Positions 15,293-30,010 of a stretch of DNA of 32,500 bases are shown here, one piece after another (positions within the stretch are counted from its first letter, which is position 1; the number at the start of each line of letters is the position of its first letter). A program made the translations under genes and the position numbers. The stretch comes from Neocallimastix lanati (nom. inval.). Lineage: Eukaryota; Neocallimastigomycota; Neocallimastigomycetes; Neocallimastigales; Neocallimastigaceae. The stretch lies in contig JACVTC010000142.1 of NCBI GenBank assembly GCA_016946835.1, forward strand, positions 185,001 to 217,500, given 5' to 3'. The notes under the pieces are model-generated. The model saw only the letters and a program-made list of their open reading frames with translations. It was not told where the DNA came from and made no database searches.

Positions 15293-16749
15293 GAAAAGTT
15301 AGAAACTATTGTTTCTAATGCACTTTTATAATTATATAATATATAATATTTCATTTAATGTATTTTATTTTATTTTATTTTTTTTTTCATTAAAATCATG
15401 TAATTTTATTATTATAATAAATTAAGTAAAGTTTTCTCTAAGTCTAGAAAAAGAAAAAAAAAAAATTTTTTTATTATATAAATTTTTCTGTGAGTTTAAT
15501 TTTTTATTAAAATTATTGTTATTACTCATAAATTTTATATTCTAATATTTCGTTATTTATATTTCTTAATAAAAATAAATTACTATCATTATATAAATAA
15601 TTAATCGTAATTTATATTATTTAAACTATATTTTCCAAAAAATTCTAAAAGCAATAATACAATTTTTTTTTTTTTTTTATTATTTTTATTATTTTCAATT
15701 CTATTAATGAATACCTCTGTAATTATTTATTAATACTTTTATTTTTTTTTTAATTTTTTTTTTTTTTATTTTTTACTTTGTGTATTATTAACAGAAAATT
15801 ATTATTTATGTCATTTTAATATTTTAAAATTATTATTATTTTTATTACTATTACTATTACTATTACTATTACTATTACTATTATTATTAATTACTTAACT
15901 ATACTTATCGAAACTTTATTGGATTTTATTATGCAAAGTAAGATTAATTTAAAAATTTTAATAGTTTTAACTAGAAAAAAAAAATTTATATTTATTAAAA
16001 AAAAAAAAAAATTTTTTTTAATAAATTTTTTTTTATTCAAATTAAAGTAATCTTTTTTAGTTGAATTAGTTGAATATAAATTAATATTAATAATGTTATT
16101 TATAAACTTATATATATATTAAATTTTATTTAATAATATTATGAGATAAAAATTAATATTAACAAGAAATATTTTAATTAATTAATGATTTTATGCATTA
16201 ATAATTTTTTTTTTTTTTTTTTTTTTTTATTATTTTGAAATATTTATGGTAAAAAGAACTATATATATATTATTATTTATTGATAATTGTGTTTTAAATA
16301 TAATAAGAAAAATTAATATCAGTTAAAAGTGCTTTTAAATTATATTTTATTATTATATTATATATATATTTTTTATTTAATAATTAATTTTTCATATACC
16401 TTGATATATTAAAATATATATATGTTTAAAAATAAATTTTTAATTTGTCATCAAGAAATTCAATTCTAAAATTCATCAAATCTTCATATAAATATATATA
16501 ATAAATATATATTATTCACTAATATATATTATATTTAAAGAATTATTAATAGTTTTTTGTTAATTAAAAAAGTGATAAAGAAAATAAAATATATTTTTTT
16601 ATTAATATAATATTTTTATTTATCAAAAAAAAAAAAAAAAAAAAAAGTGATAAAATTTCTTATAAAAAATCTATAAATATTTAAAAATCATAATTATATA
16701 AATATAGTCATTTAATTATTTATTATTTTAATTAAATTATTTGAACATA
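15293..16749. other. A/T-rich intergenic region upstream of the SNF5 gene
   Basis: No coding exon is seen. It contains a TATTAC hexanucleotide array (15838-15888), poly-T tracts (for example 15662-15679 and 16207-16228), and presumably the SNF5 promoter. No specific regulatory site can be picked out. Confidence 0.65.
15838..15888. repeat. TATTAC hexanucleotide microsatellite
   Basis: About seven units of ATTACT in tandem, flanked by TTATTA trinucleotide runs. Confidence 0.88.
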
Positions 16750-17073
16750 ATGACTCGTGAAACTAATCTTTATTCACCATCAGCATATGTTAATCCAGAT
16801 CTTGTTGAGGAATTAGTATCAGAATCAGAATCAGAATATCAACAAACAAAATTAACTAAATATCAAATTGGTAATATTAATTATAATGTAAACATTAGAA
16901 GAAGAACTCGTCATGCTTATTAGTAAGTAATTCATATATATTTATAAAAATCTAATATATTTTTTTTTTCAATATTTTTTTTTTTTTATATTAAATTCTA
17001 CATTTTTATTAAAATATAATATAATTTAATGATAAAAATATATATATATATATTTTCTTTTATGCTTATTGCA

Positions 17074-17104
<31 letters not shown>

Positions 17105-18859
17105 TTTTTTTTTTTTTTTTTTGAATACAAATATTTAAATATATAAATATATAAATAATTTAAATATATACATACTTTACTATATATATAGTGATAAAAA
17201 ACAATTAAAAAAAGCAGCTGAAATTCCAGTACATCTTGTTCCAATAAATTTGAATTTTGAAGTGGATGGTGTTAAATTAGTAGATTTCTTTACATGGAAT
17301 ATCAATGGTAATAAAAAAATTTTATACTTAATATAAATATTAATAAAATTATAAATATATAATTTAGTGTGTTATAAAATTAATATAATAATTATTAATT
17401 ATATTATTTTGTATATACATATGTATTAATTATAATTTTTAATTAAACATTGTTTATAAATCATTATTAAATTATATATGTGTCTATTTGTTGGTGGTAT
17501 GAAAATATAAAAATAAATTCATACATATTAAAATATTAAAAATATTTTATAAATGTAATTGTTGACTTATATTTTGAAGAATCATTAATGACTCCAGAAA
17601 AATTTGCCCAGATTTTAGCAGATGATTTAGACACTCCGGTAGCTCACCAATTTGTTCAACAAATTGCAGATCAAATAAGAAAACAATGTTCAAATTATAT
17701 AGCAGCACTGGAAAATGATACTGATAATGATGATAATGAATATGATAAAGATAATGATTTAAGAATTGTTATTAAGTTAGATATTAATGTAGGCACTATT
17801 AATTTAAAGGATCAATTTGAATGGCCATTATATTCTTCTATATCTAATTCTGTAGCTCCAGAGGAATTTGCAAAGAAATTAGCTTCAGAATTAGGTCTTG
17901 GTGGTGAATTTGCTAATGCTATTGCATACAATATTAGAGAACAAATTTATACTGCCAGATTAAATGTTGATGATACCAATTTTGCTATGAGTTTTGATAG
18001 ACATAAGATACCACCATTTAGATCAAAGGATGAAGAATTTGATGATTGGTATCCATCTATAAAGGAAATGACAGAAGAAGAAATAGAGAGAAAACATAAG
18101 GAACAGGAAAGAAATATAAGGTAATAATAATATATATTTTTTATTATTTAATAAATAAATTATAGTAATGATTTAATAATAATAATAATAATAATATATT
18201 CTAATTAAAATATATATATTTGATTATTAATGATAAATTATTTATTTATTTATTTATTTTATTTTTGTAAATATAAATTAATAAATTAATTAATTATTTG
18301 TTATGATTTATTATTATTATTATTTTTTTTTTTTTATTTTTTATTTTTTATTTTTTATTTTTATTTTATTTCATTTTATTTTATTTTTTATTTTTTGATG
18401 TTTTTAGACGTATGAGACGTTCAACAAAATTAGCTCAAAGACTTTTATCAAATACTAATCCTTCATCACCTCATTCAGTTGGTCAAAAGCGTTCAGCTGA
18501 AACTCCATTGACTACTTATGAAATATACCAAAGACAAAAGAGACATAATACTGGTATGGAAGATGTTGAAATATCAAAAGATATTTCTACTGAAAAATTA
18601 AGTACTGAAACTAGTGGATCTGCTATATACAATAGCTATCTTAAATCTGAATTATCACCTTCAGTATCTACTTTGTATGATAGTGATAGTAAACAGGATA
18701 TGTCTTCAACATCTGTAAATGTACCTCCAGTTCCTAAAATACATCGTGGATTTGGTGCTAGTGGTCACATATTTAATAAAGATTTAAAGGCTAATGTTAA
18801 TGGTAATTTAAATAAATAAAAAATAAAAATTTTACAAAAAAAAAAAAAAAAAGAAAAAG

Positions 18860-18901
<42 letters not shown>

Positions 18902-19431
18902 TAATTATTATTTATATAGAATCAAAAATTAATATTTTTATTAGTTATTAACAGTTTTAATTATTTAATCCAATATATATATATATATATATATAAATTT
19001 AGAATTCAAGAAGAATTGGAAATGTAGCTGGTGTAGTTTAAGTGGATTATATACACCTACATTAAGAAAAGGACCATTGGGCAATAGGGTATGTATTTTT
19101 TTTTTTTTTTTTTTAAAATATATATATATATATATGGAATAAGAGTAATAAATAAAGTTTTTAAAAATATTTCTAATTCATTATTTTTTTTTCTAATAGA
19201 CATTGTGTAATGCATGTGGTTTATGGTATGCTAAACATAAAACTTTACCACAAGATAGGTAAAATATTTAATATAATAATATAATTTAATATATATATAT
19301 ATATATATATATAAACAAAAACAAACAAACAAACAAAAAAAAAAAAAAAAAAAAACTGACTTTGTTTATCTTTTTTTTTTTTTTTCATAATAATTATTAG
19401 ATATCATGAACATGAACCTGAAAGTCAATAA
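16750..19431 (+). CDS. SNF5: SNF5/SMARCB1-type SWI/SNF remodelling subunit with C-terminal GATA-type zinc finger
   Basis: Exons are 16750-16922, 17192-17307, 17580-18120, 18408-18802, 19003-19088, 19200-19258 and 19401-19431. All joins are GT-AG and in frame, giving 466 residues. The SNF5 domain starts near residue 66 with VHLVPINLNFEVDG and FTWNIN-ESLMTPEKF, covering the first repeat. The second repeat has IVIKLDINVG (159-168), FEWPLYSS, and ELGLGGEF (200-207). The tail ERNIRRMRR (about 273-281) matches SMARCB1. A polar linker leads to a finger with C416, C419, C440 and C443 (CX2C-X20-CX2C) and the LCNACGL signature. The protein should be a core subunit of SWI/SNF or RSC in the nucleus, contacting the nucleosome acidic patch through its C-terminal region. 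Snf5 versus Sfh1 cannot be settled here. The canonical Trp of the GATA core is Leu (YTPTLRKGP). Confidence 0.93.
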
Positions 19432-20650
19432 TTATTTAAAGAGTTACTATATTACCATTAGTGGTGATTTAAAAATTTTTTTTTTTTATATTTTTTATAT
19501 AGTCTCTGTAGAAAAATATATATATTTCTTTATAATTTTTTTTTATATTATATCCAAAATATATATATTGCAATTATATAAAGATATAAAAATATAAAAA
19601 TATGAATTATTTTTGAATATTATTTTTAATTATATATATATTTTAATTATAAATTATGCTTTTATTTTAATTTGTAATTATTAGAAATATATAATATATA
19701 ATACATATATAATAATAAATTCCATTTAATAAATTAAATTATGACATTATATTAATATAGATTGTTAATATATTAATTTCTTATATACTAAATTGGAATA
19801 GAATATTTAATTTTTTTTTTTATCGTCTTTTCTTTCACAATAGTTAAATAAATTTGATTTAATAAATTAATTTAGGTATAAAAATAAATTATATTCATTT
19901 ATTACTGTTAATAATTATAATAATCATTTTATGATTTAAATTACTTGAAAGAGAATGTTAATAATGAAATATAATACAATATAATATAATGTAATAAAAT
20001 AGAATAACAAACAAACAAGTAAACAAACAAACAGATTTCATATATTTTTCTAGCACCAATATAATTTTTTAATTTATTTGTTGATCATTTATTATTTGAA
20101 TATCCTATTTATAACTAACTAACTAACAAACTAACTAACTAACTAAATAAATAAATAAAATAATAATACCAATAGCAATAATGAAAAAAAGGAATATAAA
20201 CTATAATGTGGAAGAATTATAAATTTAATTTAACAATTAATTAATTAATAAATTATTTATATATTATTTATTTATTTATTATTACTATTATTATTATTTA
20301 ATTTATTAATGTTTTATAAAAAAATATATATATATATATATTATTATTATTATTATGAAATAATATAAATAATAACCTTAAATTATATATCTAGTGTCAT
20401 ATTTTAAATATATCGTTGATTATATTTTATTATTATTATTAATATTATTATTATTATTTTTATTATTAATTTTTTTTTTCTTTTGATAATATTAATATTA
20501 TTTTTATTATTAATAAACAGTAATTTTATATAATTCAGTGATAAGTTATATTATAATGATTTAACATAGTATGTTAAATACAAAAGAATATTACTCTTGT
20601 AATCAAATTTTTATTCATTTATTAGTGTATTTTTTTTTTTTTTTAATTTA
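19432..20650. other. Convergent intergenic region with microsatellites
   Basis: It lies between the converging 3' ends of the SNF5 gene and the minus-strand coiled-coil gene. No exon is seen. It holds AAAC runs (20008-20034), AACT/AAAT runs (20115-20160) and ATT trinucleotide tracts (20270-20480). Both transcription terminators should lie here but have no visible signature. Confidence 0.65.
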
Positions 20651-21936
20651 TTATTTAAATTTTCTATTATGTCTTTGACACACCCATCTAACTTTATTAT
20701 CATTAGTTCTTCTTTTATCAAGACCTCCAAACATATTTGAATAATCATAACGTTTTAAGAATGTCTGTAATTCTGCTCTGGATACCTCAATAAACGATTC
20801 TAAAGCTTCTAAATTTTTAGTTTCATCTTTATATAATAATCTTTCTTCTTTTAATACTTTTTGAATTTCATGTGCTACGGAAATGAAATAATCGGTAGGT
20901 TTTGTGTTTCCTAATGCTTTAGTGACTTCTCTTGGGAAATTTTCACCGCAGGATTCCATAAATGTATCAATACTATAGAGTAGGAAAGGTCCGAATAAAC
21001 TAATTAATTTATATGGATCACGAATAGAATAACCGGTTGTTTCAAGTAAGTGGGTCTCATTTTCTACATTTTCTTCTATTCCTCCTGTACTTTCACATAA
21101 TAGGTTGAGAGTGAAGACACTTTTATTCCAATTTTCAAATTTAATCCAATAATCTGATTTATTACCATTTGGACATTTTGTTGGATCTGGTAATATAATA
21201 AACATTCTTGGGGTCTTTGATTTATCTACTCCTAAAAGTTTAGTACCTAATAATGATGTATTATTTAAGAATTCAAAAGCTTGTCGACAATTACCGTCTA
21301 CTAAAAGATCATCAATTCTATCTAAAAGAGAAGTTTGTTCCTCAGCTTTTACATCTTCTTTATCATCTTCTTTATTTTCATCTTCTTTACTTTCATCTTT
21401 TTCATTTTTTTTATTCTTATTTTTGTTCTCTTTATCTTTATTCTTTTTTTCTGCTTCTGCTTCTTCTTTTTCTTTCTTCTTTCTTTCCATTTTTAATTCA
21501 TTAAGTTTTTTCTTTTTTTCTTCAAGTTCTTTTTCTAATTTTTCAATTTCTTCCTTTAATTTCTTTTCTTCTTCACTTTCATTTTCATCATTATCTCCGG
21601 AACTTATTATATCTAGACTTCTACTAAACCATGATCTTCTTTTCTTTAATTGATGAGATTCATCTATCGGAACATCTATTAACTCTAAATTAAATGTATT
21701 GGTTCCTATATCATAAATTTCATCACAACACTTTTTTTTTTTTTTTTTTTTTAAATGAGATATTTAATAAAATATTTTAATTAGTATCAATTTCATTTCA
21801 TTAATAATATTTTCTTTTCTTTTTTTTTTTTTTTTTAATAATATTTTTAATAATAATGATAATGATAGTATATTAACTTTTTTCTATTTATTAATAATTT
21901 ATTGAAAATTTATTTGTACTTATAATTTAATAATAA

Positions 21937-21994
<58 letters not shown>

Positions 21995-22546
21995 TTTATT
22001 TTTATTTTTATTATTCATTATTCATTATTCATTATTCATTATTCATTATTCATTATTGTATCTTTATTGCTATGTATATATTTATAATTCGCTTTATTTG
22101 TATCCAAATTTTTTTAATAATGTTATTATTCCTTTATTCAAATTTCTTTTTTTATTTTATTTTATTTTATTTTTTTATTTTATTTTATATAGTACTATTT
22201 CCATTTTTTTTAATACCTTATTAATCTTTTGTTCGGTCTTTTTTTTTGATTTTTCTTTATCGGATGAATTCTTTCCAACATAAGTATTTACATAATTTAC
22301 AATCGAATTAATATTATTTTGAATTTTTTCGATGCCATTCGTTCTTTCTCTTTCCTTTTTTTTACCATTCTTTGTTTTCCGTTCTTCATTATTATTATTA
22401 TTTTTTTCCTCAAACCCTTTTAACTTAACGACAACATCATTAATAAAATCATTATATTTTTTAATAAATTCACATTCCTTTTCTTGATTTTTTTTTAGGA
22501 GTTCCGATAATTTCTCAGCATTATTATTAATTTCAGTAAGATCCAT
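20651..22546 (-). CDS. Coiled-coil protein with C-terminal signalling-type module, function unknown
   Basis: Exons are 22546-22217 and 21730-20651, joined in phase 0 by an intron at 22216-21731, giving 469 residues. The donor could instead be the GTACTA twelve bases further on. The acceptor is preceded by poly-A, so this boundary is the weakest of the models. Residues 1-110 are helical and Lys/Glu/Asn-rich. About 150-245 is a highly charged coiled coil. From about 280 there is a globular module: PRMFIILPD (284-292), LNLLCES (318-324), a segment around HLLETTGYSI and LISLFGPFLLY (337-362), LEALES (417-422), and VRWVCQRH (457-464) just before the stop. From memory, a similar order of elements ends large LRR/GTPase-like signalling proteins of Mucoromycota and some invertebrate proteins; this is recognition without alignment. 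No catalytic motif, signal peptide or membrane segment is evident. Confidence 0.72.
21938..22058. repeat. ATT trinucleotide run followed by ATTATTC heptanucleotide array
   Basis: A long TTA run to about 21992 passes through TTTTTA units into about seven copies of ATTATTC (22010-22056). All of it lies inside the single intron of the minus-strand coiled-coil gene. Confidence 0.9.
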
Positions 22547-22694
22547 TACAAATATAATAAAAAATCCGAATTTATTATTTTATTTAATTTATTTGATATT
22601 ATATGTATTATGGATTACTAATTACTTTGCTTCTTAGTTGATTCTATATATATAAATAATATAAATAATATAAATATTTATTTTTTTTTCTTTT

Positions 22695-22731
<37 letters not shown>

Positions 22732-23142
22732 TAGAATAAAATTTAAAAATTAATATTTTTATTAATATTATTGAAAATATAATTTTTTTTTTTTTTTTTT
22801 TTTTTTTTGTTAATTATATAAAAATTACTATTATATTAAATTTTATCTTGAATAGTTATATAATATTTAACAATTTCATTACTATAAAATTGTACAATTT
22901 TTTTTTTAAAAATAAAATTATATATTATATATGTTTGATAACTTTAAAAAACATGTAAAATATTAATTGAAAGGAATATTCAAAGATGATATTTTAAAAT
23001 TTTAAAAATTTTAATTAAATTTTTTTTTTTTTTTTTTTAAATGTCAATTCAATTCTAATTCTATAAAATTATAAAATTTAATTTATATTTAATTTTTGAA
23101 ATTATTTTCATTATTAAAATATATTAGAGTTTATTTTTTTTT

Positions 23143-23187
<45 letters not shown>

Positions 23188-23410
23188 GTTATAATATTTA
23201 TATCACAATTTTTATCATCGTATTTTTTCTTGTTGATTTGTTTTTATTTGTTTCATAATTATTACTTCTTATATATTATAACAACAATATTTAAATATTG
23301 TTATAAAATAATATCTTCAATAACTTTTTTTTTTTTTTTTTTTTATATTATATATACTTATTAATTCAATATATATATATATGAAGTATATATTTGAACA
23401 TACTTCAATT

Positions 23411-23630
23411 AAGTATTATAAAAATAAAATAACTTTCGTTATTTTATTTCGTTTATAAAAAATGTAATTAAATTTATAATTATCAATAAGTATTATTAAA
23501 ATAACAAATGTTATTTTATTTCGTTTATAAAAAATGTAATTAAATTTATAATAATTAATAAGTATTATAAAAGTAACGAATGTTTTTTTATTTTGTTAAT
23601 AAAAAATGTAATTAAATTTTTGATAATCAT
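23411..23630. repeat. Three tandem copies of a 72-77-bp unit
   Basis: Units starting AAGTATTATAAAA or AAGTATTATTAAA begin at 23411, 23488 and 23560. All contain TATAAAAAATGTAATTAAAT or a close variant. A partial fourth begins near 23631. Copies differ by substitutions, so the duplication is not recent. Confidence 0.85.
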
Positions 23631-23850
23631 AAGTTATATTGTTAATGCTAATTTATTTATTATTGTTATTCATGACTTGCTAATATTAAACCTTTTAATT
23701 TATTATTTTTTTTAAATAAAAAAAAAAAGTTTGGAAATTTTATAAACTTTAATAATTAATTAATTCATTCATTCATTTGATAATAATAGATGATTGTATA
23801 TTTTACTGAACTAAAATCATTATAATTTTTTTTTCTCTATCTATTTATTA

Positions 23851-23956
23851 ACCAGCAGAGAAAATGATCTGCCTATAAAAAGTGTTGTGACTACCTCAAT
23901 ATTCCCAATGCCCTTGAGAGGGAGGGAGACTGAAACTAATGGCGTTATACACAGGA
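23851..23956. other. Isolated higher-G/C island, possible ncRNA or mobile-element fossil
   Basis: About 106 bp with far more G and C than any neighbouring non-coding DNA. GCAGA (23855-23859) pairs with TCTGC (23868-23872) around an 8-nt loop. CCCT-TGAG-AGGG forms a second small hairpin, followed by GAGGGAGACTGAAACTAATG. It is not an open frame of useful length on either strand. I do not recognise it as tRNA, U snRNA or a typical C/D or H/ACA RNA. Confidence 0.45.
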
Positions 23957-24711
23957 AATAAATGAATAAAAAAAAAAATTTGTATATAAATAAAATTATA
24001 TTTTTGACTTTAATATTTATATGTGGTAAAATTTACTTTTAAATTTAATAAATTTAATGCATAAAATCCTAAAAATTTTTTATCATTATTCATAAAAATA
24101 CTACTATTTTACAGGAATTATTTAAGGTTAATATATGTTTTAATATTAAAATATCATTTATTATTATTATTATTACTATAATTATTACTATTATTATTAC
24201 TATTATTATTACTATTATTTTATTATTATTAATTTTTTTTTTTTTTTTTAATTAATTTCAATTTAAACCTTTAGATTGAATAAAGAAATTCACATTTTCT
24301 CATGATATCATAGTAATACGTATATTATTTTACTATTTTTCTGTTAGCATTTGGTATTTTTATCAAAAAAATTTAAAAATAAAATCAATTTTTAATATAT
24401 ATATTGTCAAAAGAAATTTTTTAATAAACTTTAGTATAAAAGATGAAAAATTTTTTATATTTTGAAAATGACGAATATTTATATATATATATTTTTTAAT
24501 ATATTTTTTTTATTATATTAAAGTATTGTAATAATTATTAACTATTATTAACATTAAATTATATTATTATTATTATAATATTTTTTATATTTATATTAAA
24601 ACATTTTTGGATAATACATATATGGAAATTAATGTAATTATAAATATTTTATCCTAAAAATTTTTGAGAATACGTTTTGATTAAACTATTACATTGAAAG
24701 GTGTTATTTTA

Positions 24712-24742
<31 letters not shown>

Positions 24743-24860
24743 TTTTTGGTTATTATTATTTTTTTTTTATTTTTTTTTTTATTTTATTTTTATATTATCT
24801 CTATATATTTATTATATAGAGATTACTATAAAGATGTAATTCAAAAAAATATCAAATTTA

Positions 24861-26671
<1,811 letters not shown>

Positions 26672-27146
26672 TTTTTTTCTCCTCTTTCTCTCTCTCTCTT
26701 TTTTTTTCCTTTTGAATTATGAATAATATGAGTAATATAATAAATAGTAATATATAATATAGTATTTTTGTTAATTTATATCTTTTATTATAAAAAAATT
26801 TTAATTGTATTAATAATAATTTACTGATTATATTATTAAACAATCTTATATATATCCTTTTATTATTATTATTATTATCATTATTGTCATTGGTGTTAAT
26901 AATAATTATTAATTATATATTGAATAATTATTAATTATTCATTTATTATTATTATATATATATATTATTTTATTTTATTTTATTTTATTTTATATTACAT
27001 TATATATATTATAATAATATATTTTTTTATCACTATCCTTATAATTATTTTTTTATTTTAAAATCTTCTTTTTAAATTTGTAGTATTTTTAATTATATAA
27101 TTGTGAATATTATGTTAATTATGTTAATCATTTATTAATATTTAAT

Positions 27147-27308
27147 ATTAGGTTATTTAAATTTTGTTGCTCACTTATATTAAGTATTTTGTTATTCAAA
27201 TTTAATTGCCTTTTAATATTAGATATTATATAATTTAAATTAAATTGCTTTTAACATTAGATAGTATGTTATTTAAATTTAATTGCTTATAAATATTAAA
27301 TATTATGA
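27147..27308. repeat. ~39-bp minisatellite, about four copies
   Basis: Units beginning ATTAG or ATTAA start at 27147, 27179, 27218, 27256 and 27295. They share a TTATTTAAATTTAATTGC core. The spacing is 32, 39, 38 and 39 bp. Confidence 0.82.
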
Positions 27309-27310
27309 AC

Positions 27311-27341
<31 letters not shown>

Positions 27342-28564
27342 TTTTTTTGTATAAATATCCAATATAAAGGAATTATATTATATATTTTATATATAATATT
27401 TTATTTTTTATTTTAATTTTTATATATATATAGGAATTATTCAAGTAGTCTAAAAAAAAAAAAAGTGCATTTATTTTTAAAATTAATAAGAAAGCTATTG
27501 TACCTTTTTAAATTATAATATTACAATAACCTATTAACGAACAAATTAATGAATATTACTATTTTATCTAATAAAAAAAATAATATCAATTATTTAAATA
27601 TTTAAAATAAAATAAAAATAAATATTAAATTAATTTATAAAAAAAAACGACTTTTTTATTATATATTTATTTCAAAGAAAAAAAAATTGAAAATAAAAAG
27701 AATATTTATATATATAAAATATATAAAAAAAATTAAAATTTTAATAATATAAAATAATAATAAAAAAAATTATAATAATAATTATAAAAAATAACAATAA
27801 CAAATTTTATTAAATAAACTATATATAAAATATAAAATATAAAAATTCTATTTATTAAATTTTATTTTATGAATATAATTAATTAGATATATATATTTTT
27901 AACTTTATCAACATATAGTATAATTATGTATAGTAGTAAAAGTAAATATTACAAATATTATATTTTACTTTTTTTTCTCTCTCTCTTTATTTCTTTGTAT
28001 AAATATTATACTATAATAATTTTATAATATCATTATTTATTAATAATCATTTTATAATCACATTAAAACTATGATAAATCAACTATCTACTATTTATTCC
28101 ACAACTATATATATATATATATAATTATTAAGATGAATGATAATTCTCATTTTTATCTTTTTATTTTATTTTAATTTTTTTTTTTTTGTTAATTATACAT
28201 ATTGTTTTTCAGTTTAATAATGTTTATATCATACATTAAAAATATAATATTAATATATTTCAAAATGGCTTTGAAATCATTACTTTTAATAAAAAATATA
28301 TCATAAATAAAAAAATATTTTCAATTCAATAAAATTTACAGTTAAACTTTTATTATTAAAGTTTTTGTATATTATAATAAAAGAATATAATATTTAAATT
28401 ATGGTGAAAAAATTAAACTCAATTTTTTATTTTTTATTTTTTTTTTATTTTTTTTGTTCTATTATTATAAATATTTATTTTTATTATTTATCTAAATTTT
28501 ACTTTATTATATTATTACTAATATACCTTAATTATAAATTTTATTATTAGTATAATTATTTTTC

Positions 28565-28730
<166 letters not shown>

Positions 28731-29092
28731 AATATATTTATTATTCATATTATTATTATCATTAATATTATTATATCTTTACTATATCTTATTATTAGAT
28801 ATTATTAATATTATTGATATTATTAATTATTTGTATTAATTTTAAATTTTAAAAATAATTAAAAAGATTTTAATTATCGAAATTTCCTTTTAAGTTAAAT
28901 ATATTAATTAAAAATTAAAATAACTATAAAAAAAAATAATAATAAAATAAAATATAATAAAATAAAATAAAAAACAAAATAAAATAAAGATAATAATAAT
29001 AATAAGAAGAAGAAGAATTTTAATATTTAAAGAAATTGATTTTAACCAAAAAAGGCAATGAATGTAATTGAATAGTCAAATAAAAGATAAGG

Positions 29093-29131
<39 letters not shown>

Positions 29132-29310
29132 TACTTATTATACTTATTATGAAATGATCAAAAAATAAATATAATAAAATAATATAACCATATTGTATAA
29201 ACTTATTAAAATAAATAAATAAAAAATATAAAAAAAAATAATATAAAGAATTAAATATGGTCATATTTGTATTTTAATTTTGCTTATACATTTATATTTT
29301 ATTTAACATT

Positions 29311-29697
29311 ATTACAATAATATATAATACTATATATTATTATAATATTATTTGTATATTCTCTTTTCTTTAATGCTTTACTTTTTAATTTTAATTATAC
29401 TTAATCTTTTTTTAAAAATTTTTATTAATAAGTTATATTTTTATTTTTTGTTTTTTTAATTTTTTATTTTAAATTTTTATTTATAAAAAGTAATATAAAT
29501 TGTTCATTACAATAATATATAATAATATAATATTATTTGTATATTCTCTTTTCTTTAATACTTTACATTTTTAATTTTAATTATACTTAAATCTTTTTTT
29601 AAATTATTAATAAGTTATATTTTTATTTTTTGTTTTTTTAATTTTTTGTTTTAAATTTTTATTTATAAAAAATAATATAAATTGTTCCTTAAGTAAT
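29311..29697. repeat. ~195-bp tandem duplication
   Basis: Copy one is 29311-29505 and copy two 29506-29697. Both contain ATTACAATAATATATAATA, TTTGTATATTCTCTTTTCTT and the ending TAATATAAATTGTTC. They differ by a few substitutions and short indels. Confidence 0.9.
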
Positions 29698-30010
29698 ATT
29701 TTACTTTTAGACATTTCAACATAATGTGGATAAATAATAAATAATTGAATGTTTTTTACTTATAAATTATTAATTTTAAATAATAATTTATATAAAATAA
29801 TCAAATAATAGAACAATACGTAATGTACGCAATTAGAAATCATTTATATTTATAGATATATATATAATTTTGTATTATCAAATTTCTTTTTTTAAATAAC
29901 AAATTTATAAAATAATTTATTATATAATAAATTATATAATCTAGAATATTAAATATAAAAATTTGATAGACGTCCATTAATAAAAAAATTATTACTATTA
30001 CTATTATTAG

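Larger units (their letters stand above)
22547..24860. other. A/T-rich intergenic region containing a minisatellite and a higher-G/C island
   Basis: It lies between two minus-strand genes and holds no recognisable exon. It has poly-T tracts (22685-22725, 22783-22808, 23017-23038), an ATT tract (23155-23188), a three-copy repeat (23411-23630), the unusual island at 23851-23956, and a TTATTACTA nonamer tract (24160-24230). Confidence 0.68.

Noticed and set aside
15103-15354. Minus-strand 83-residue open frame over the retroelement end
   Set aside because: The plus strand carries the recognisable Cys motif of the retroelement; the minus frame is a shadow.
17026-17244. Minus-strand frame across SNF5 intron 1 and exon 2
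   Set aside because: The plus strand encodes the conserved SNF5 start with in-phase splice sites.
21253-21653. Plus-strand Phe/Ser/Leu-rich frames over the coiled-coil gene
   Set aside because: They are the reverse reading of Lys/Glu-rich codons on the minus strand.
23851-23956. tRNA or spliceosomal RNA gene
   Set aside because: There is no B-box GTTCGA-type motif, no cloverleaf, and none of the U1, U2, U4, U5 or U6 signature sequences I could recall.
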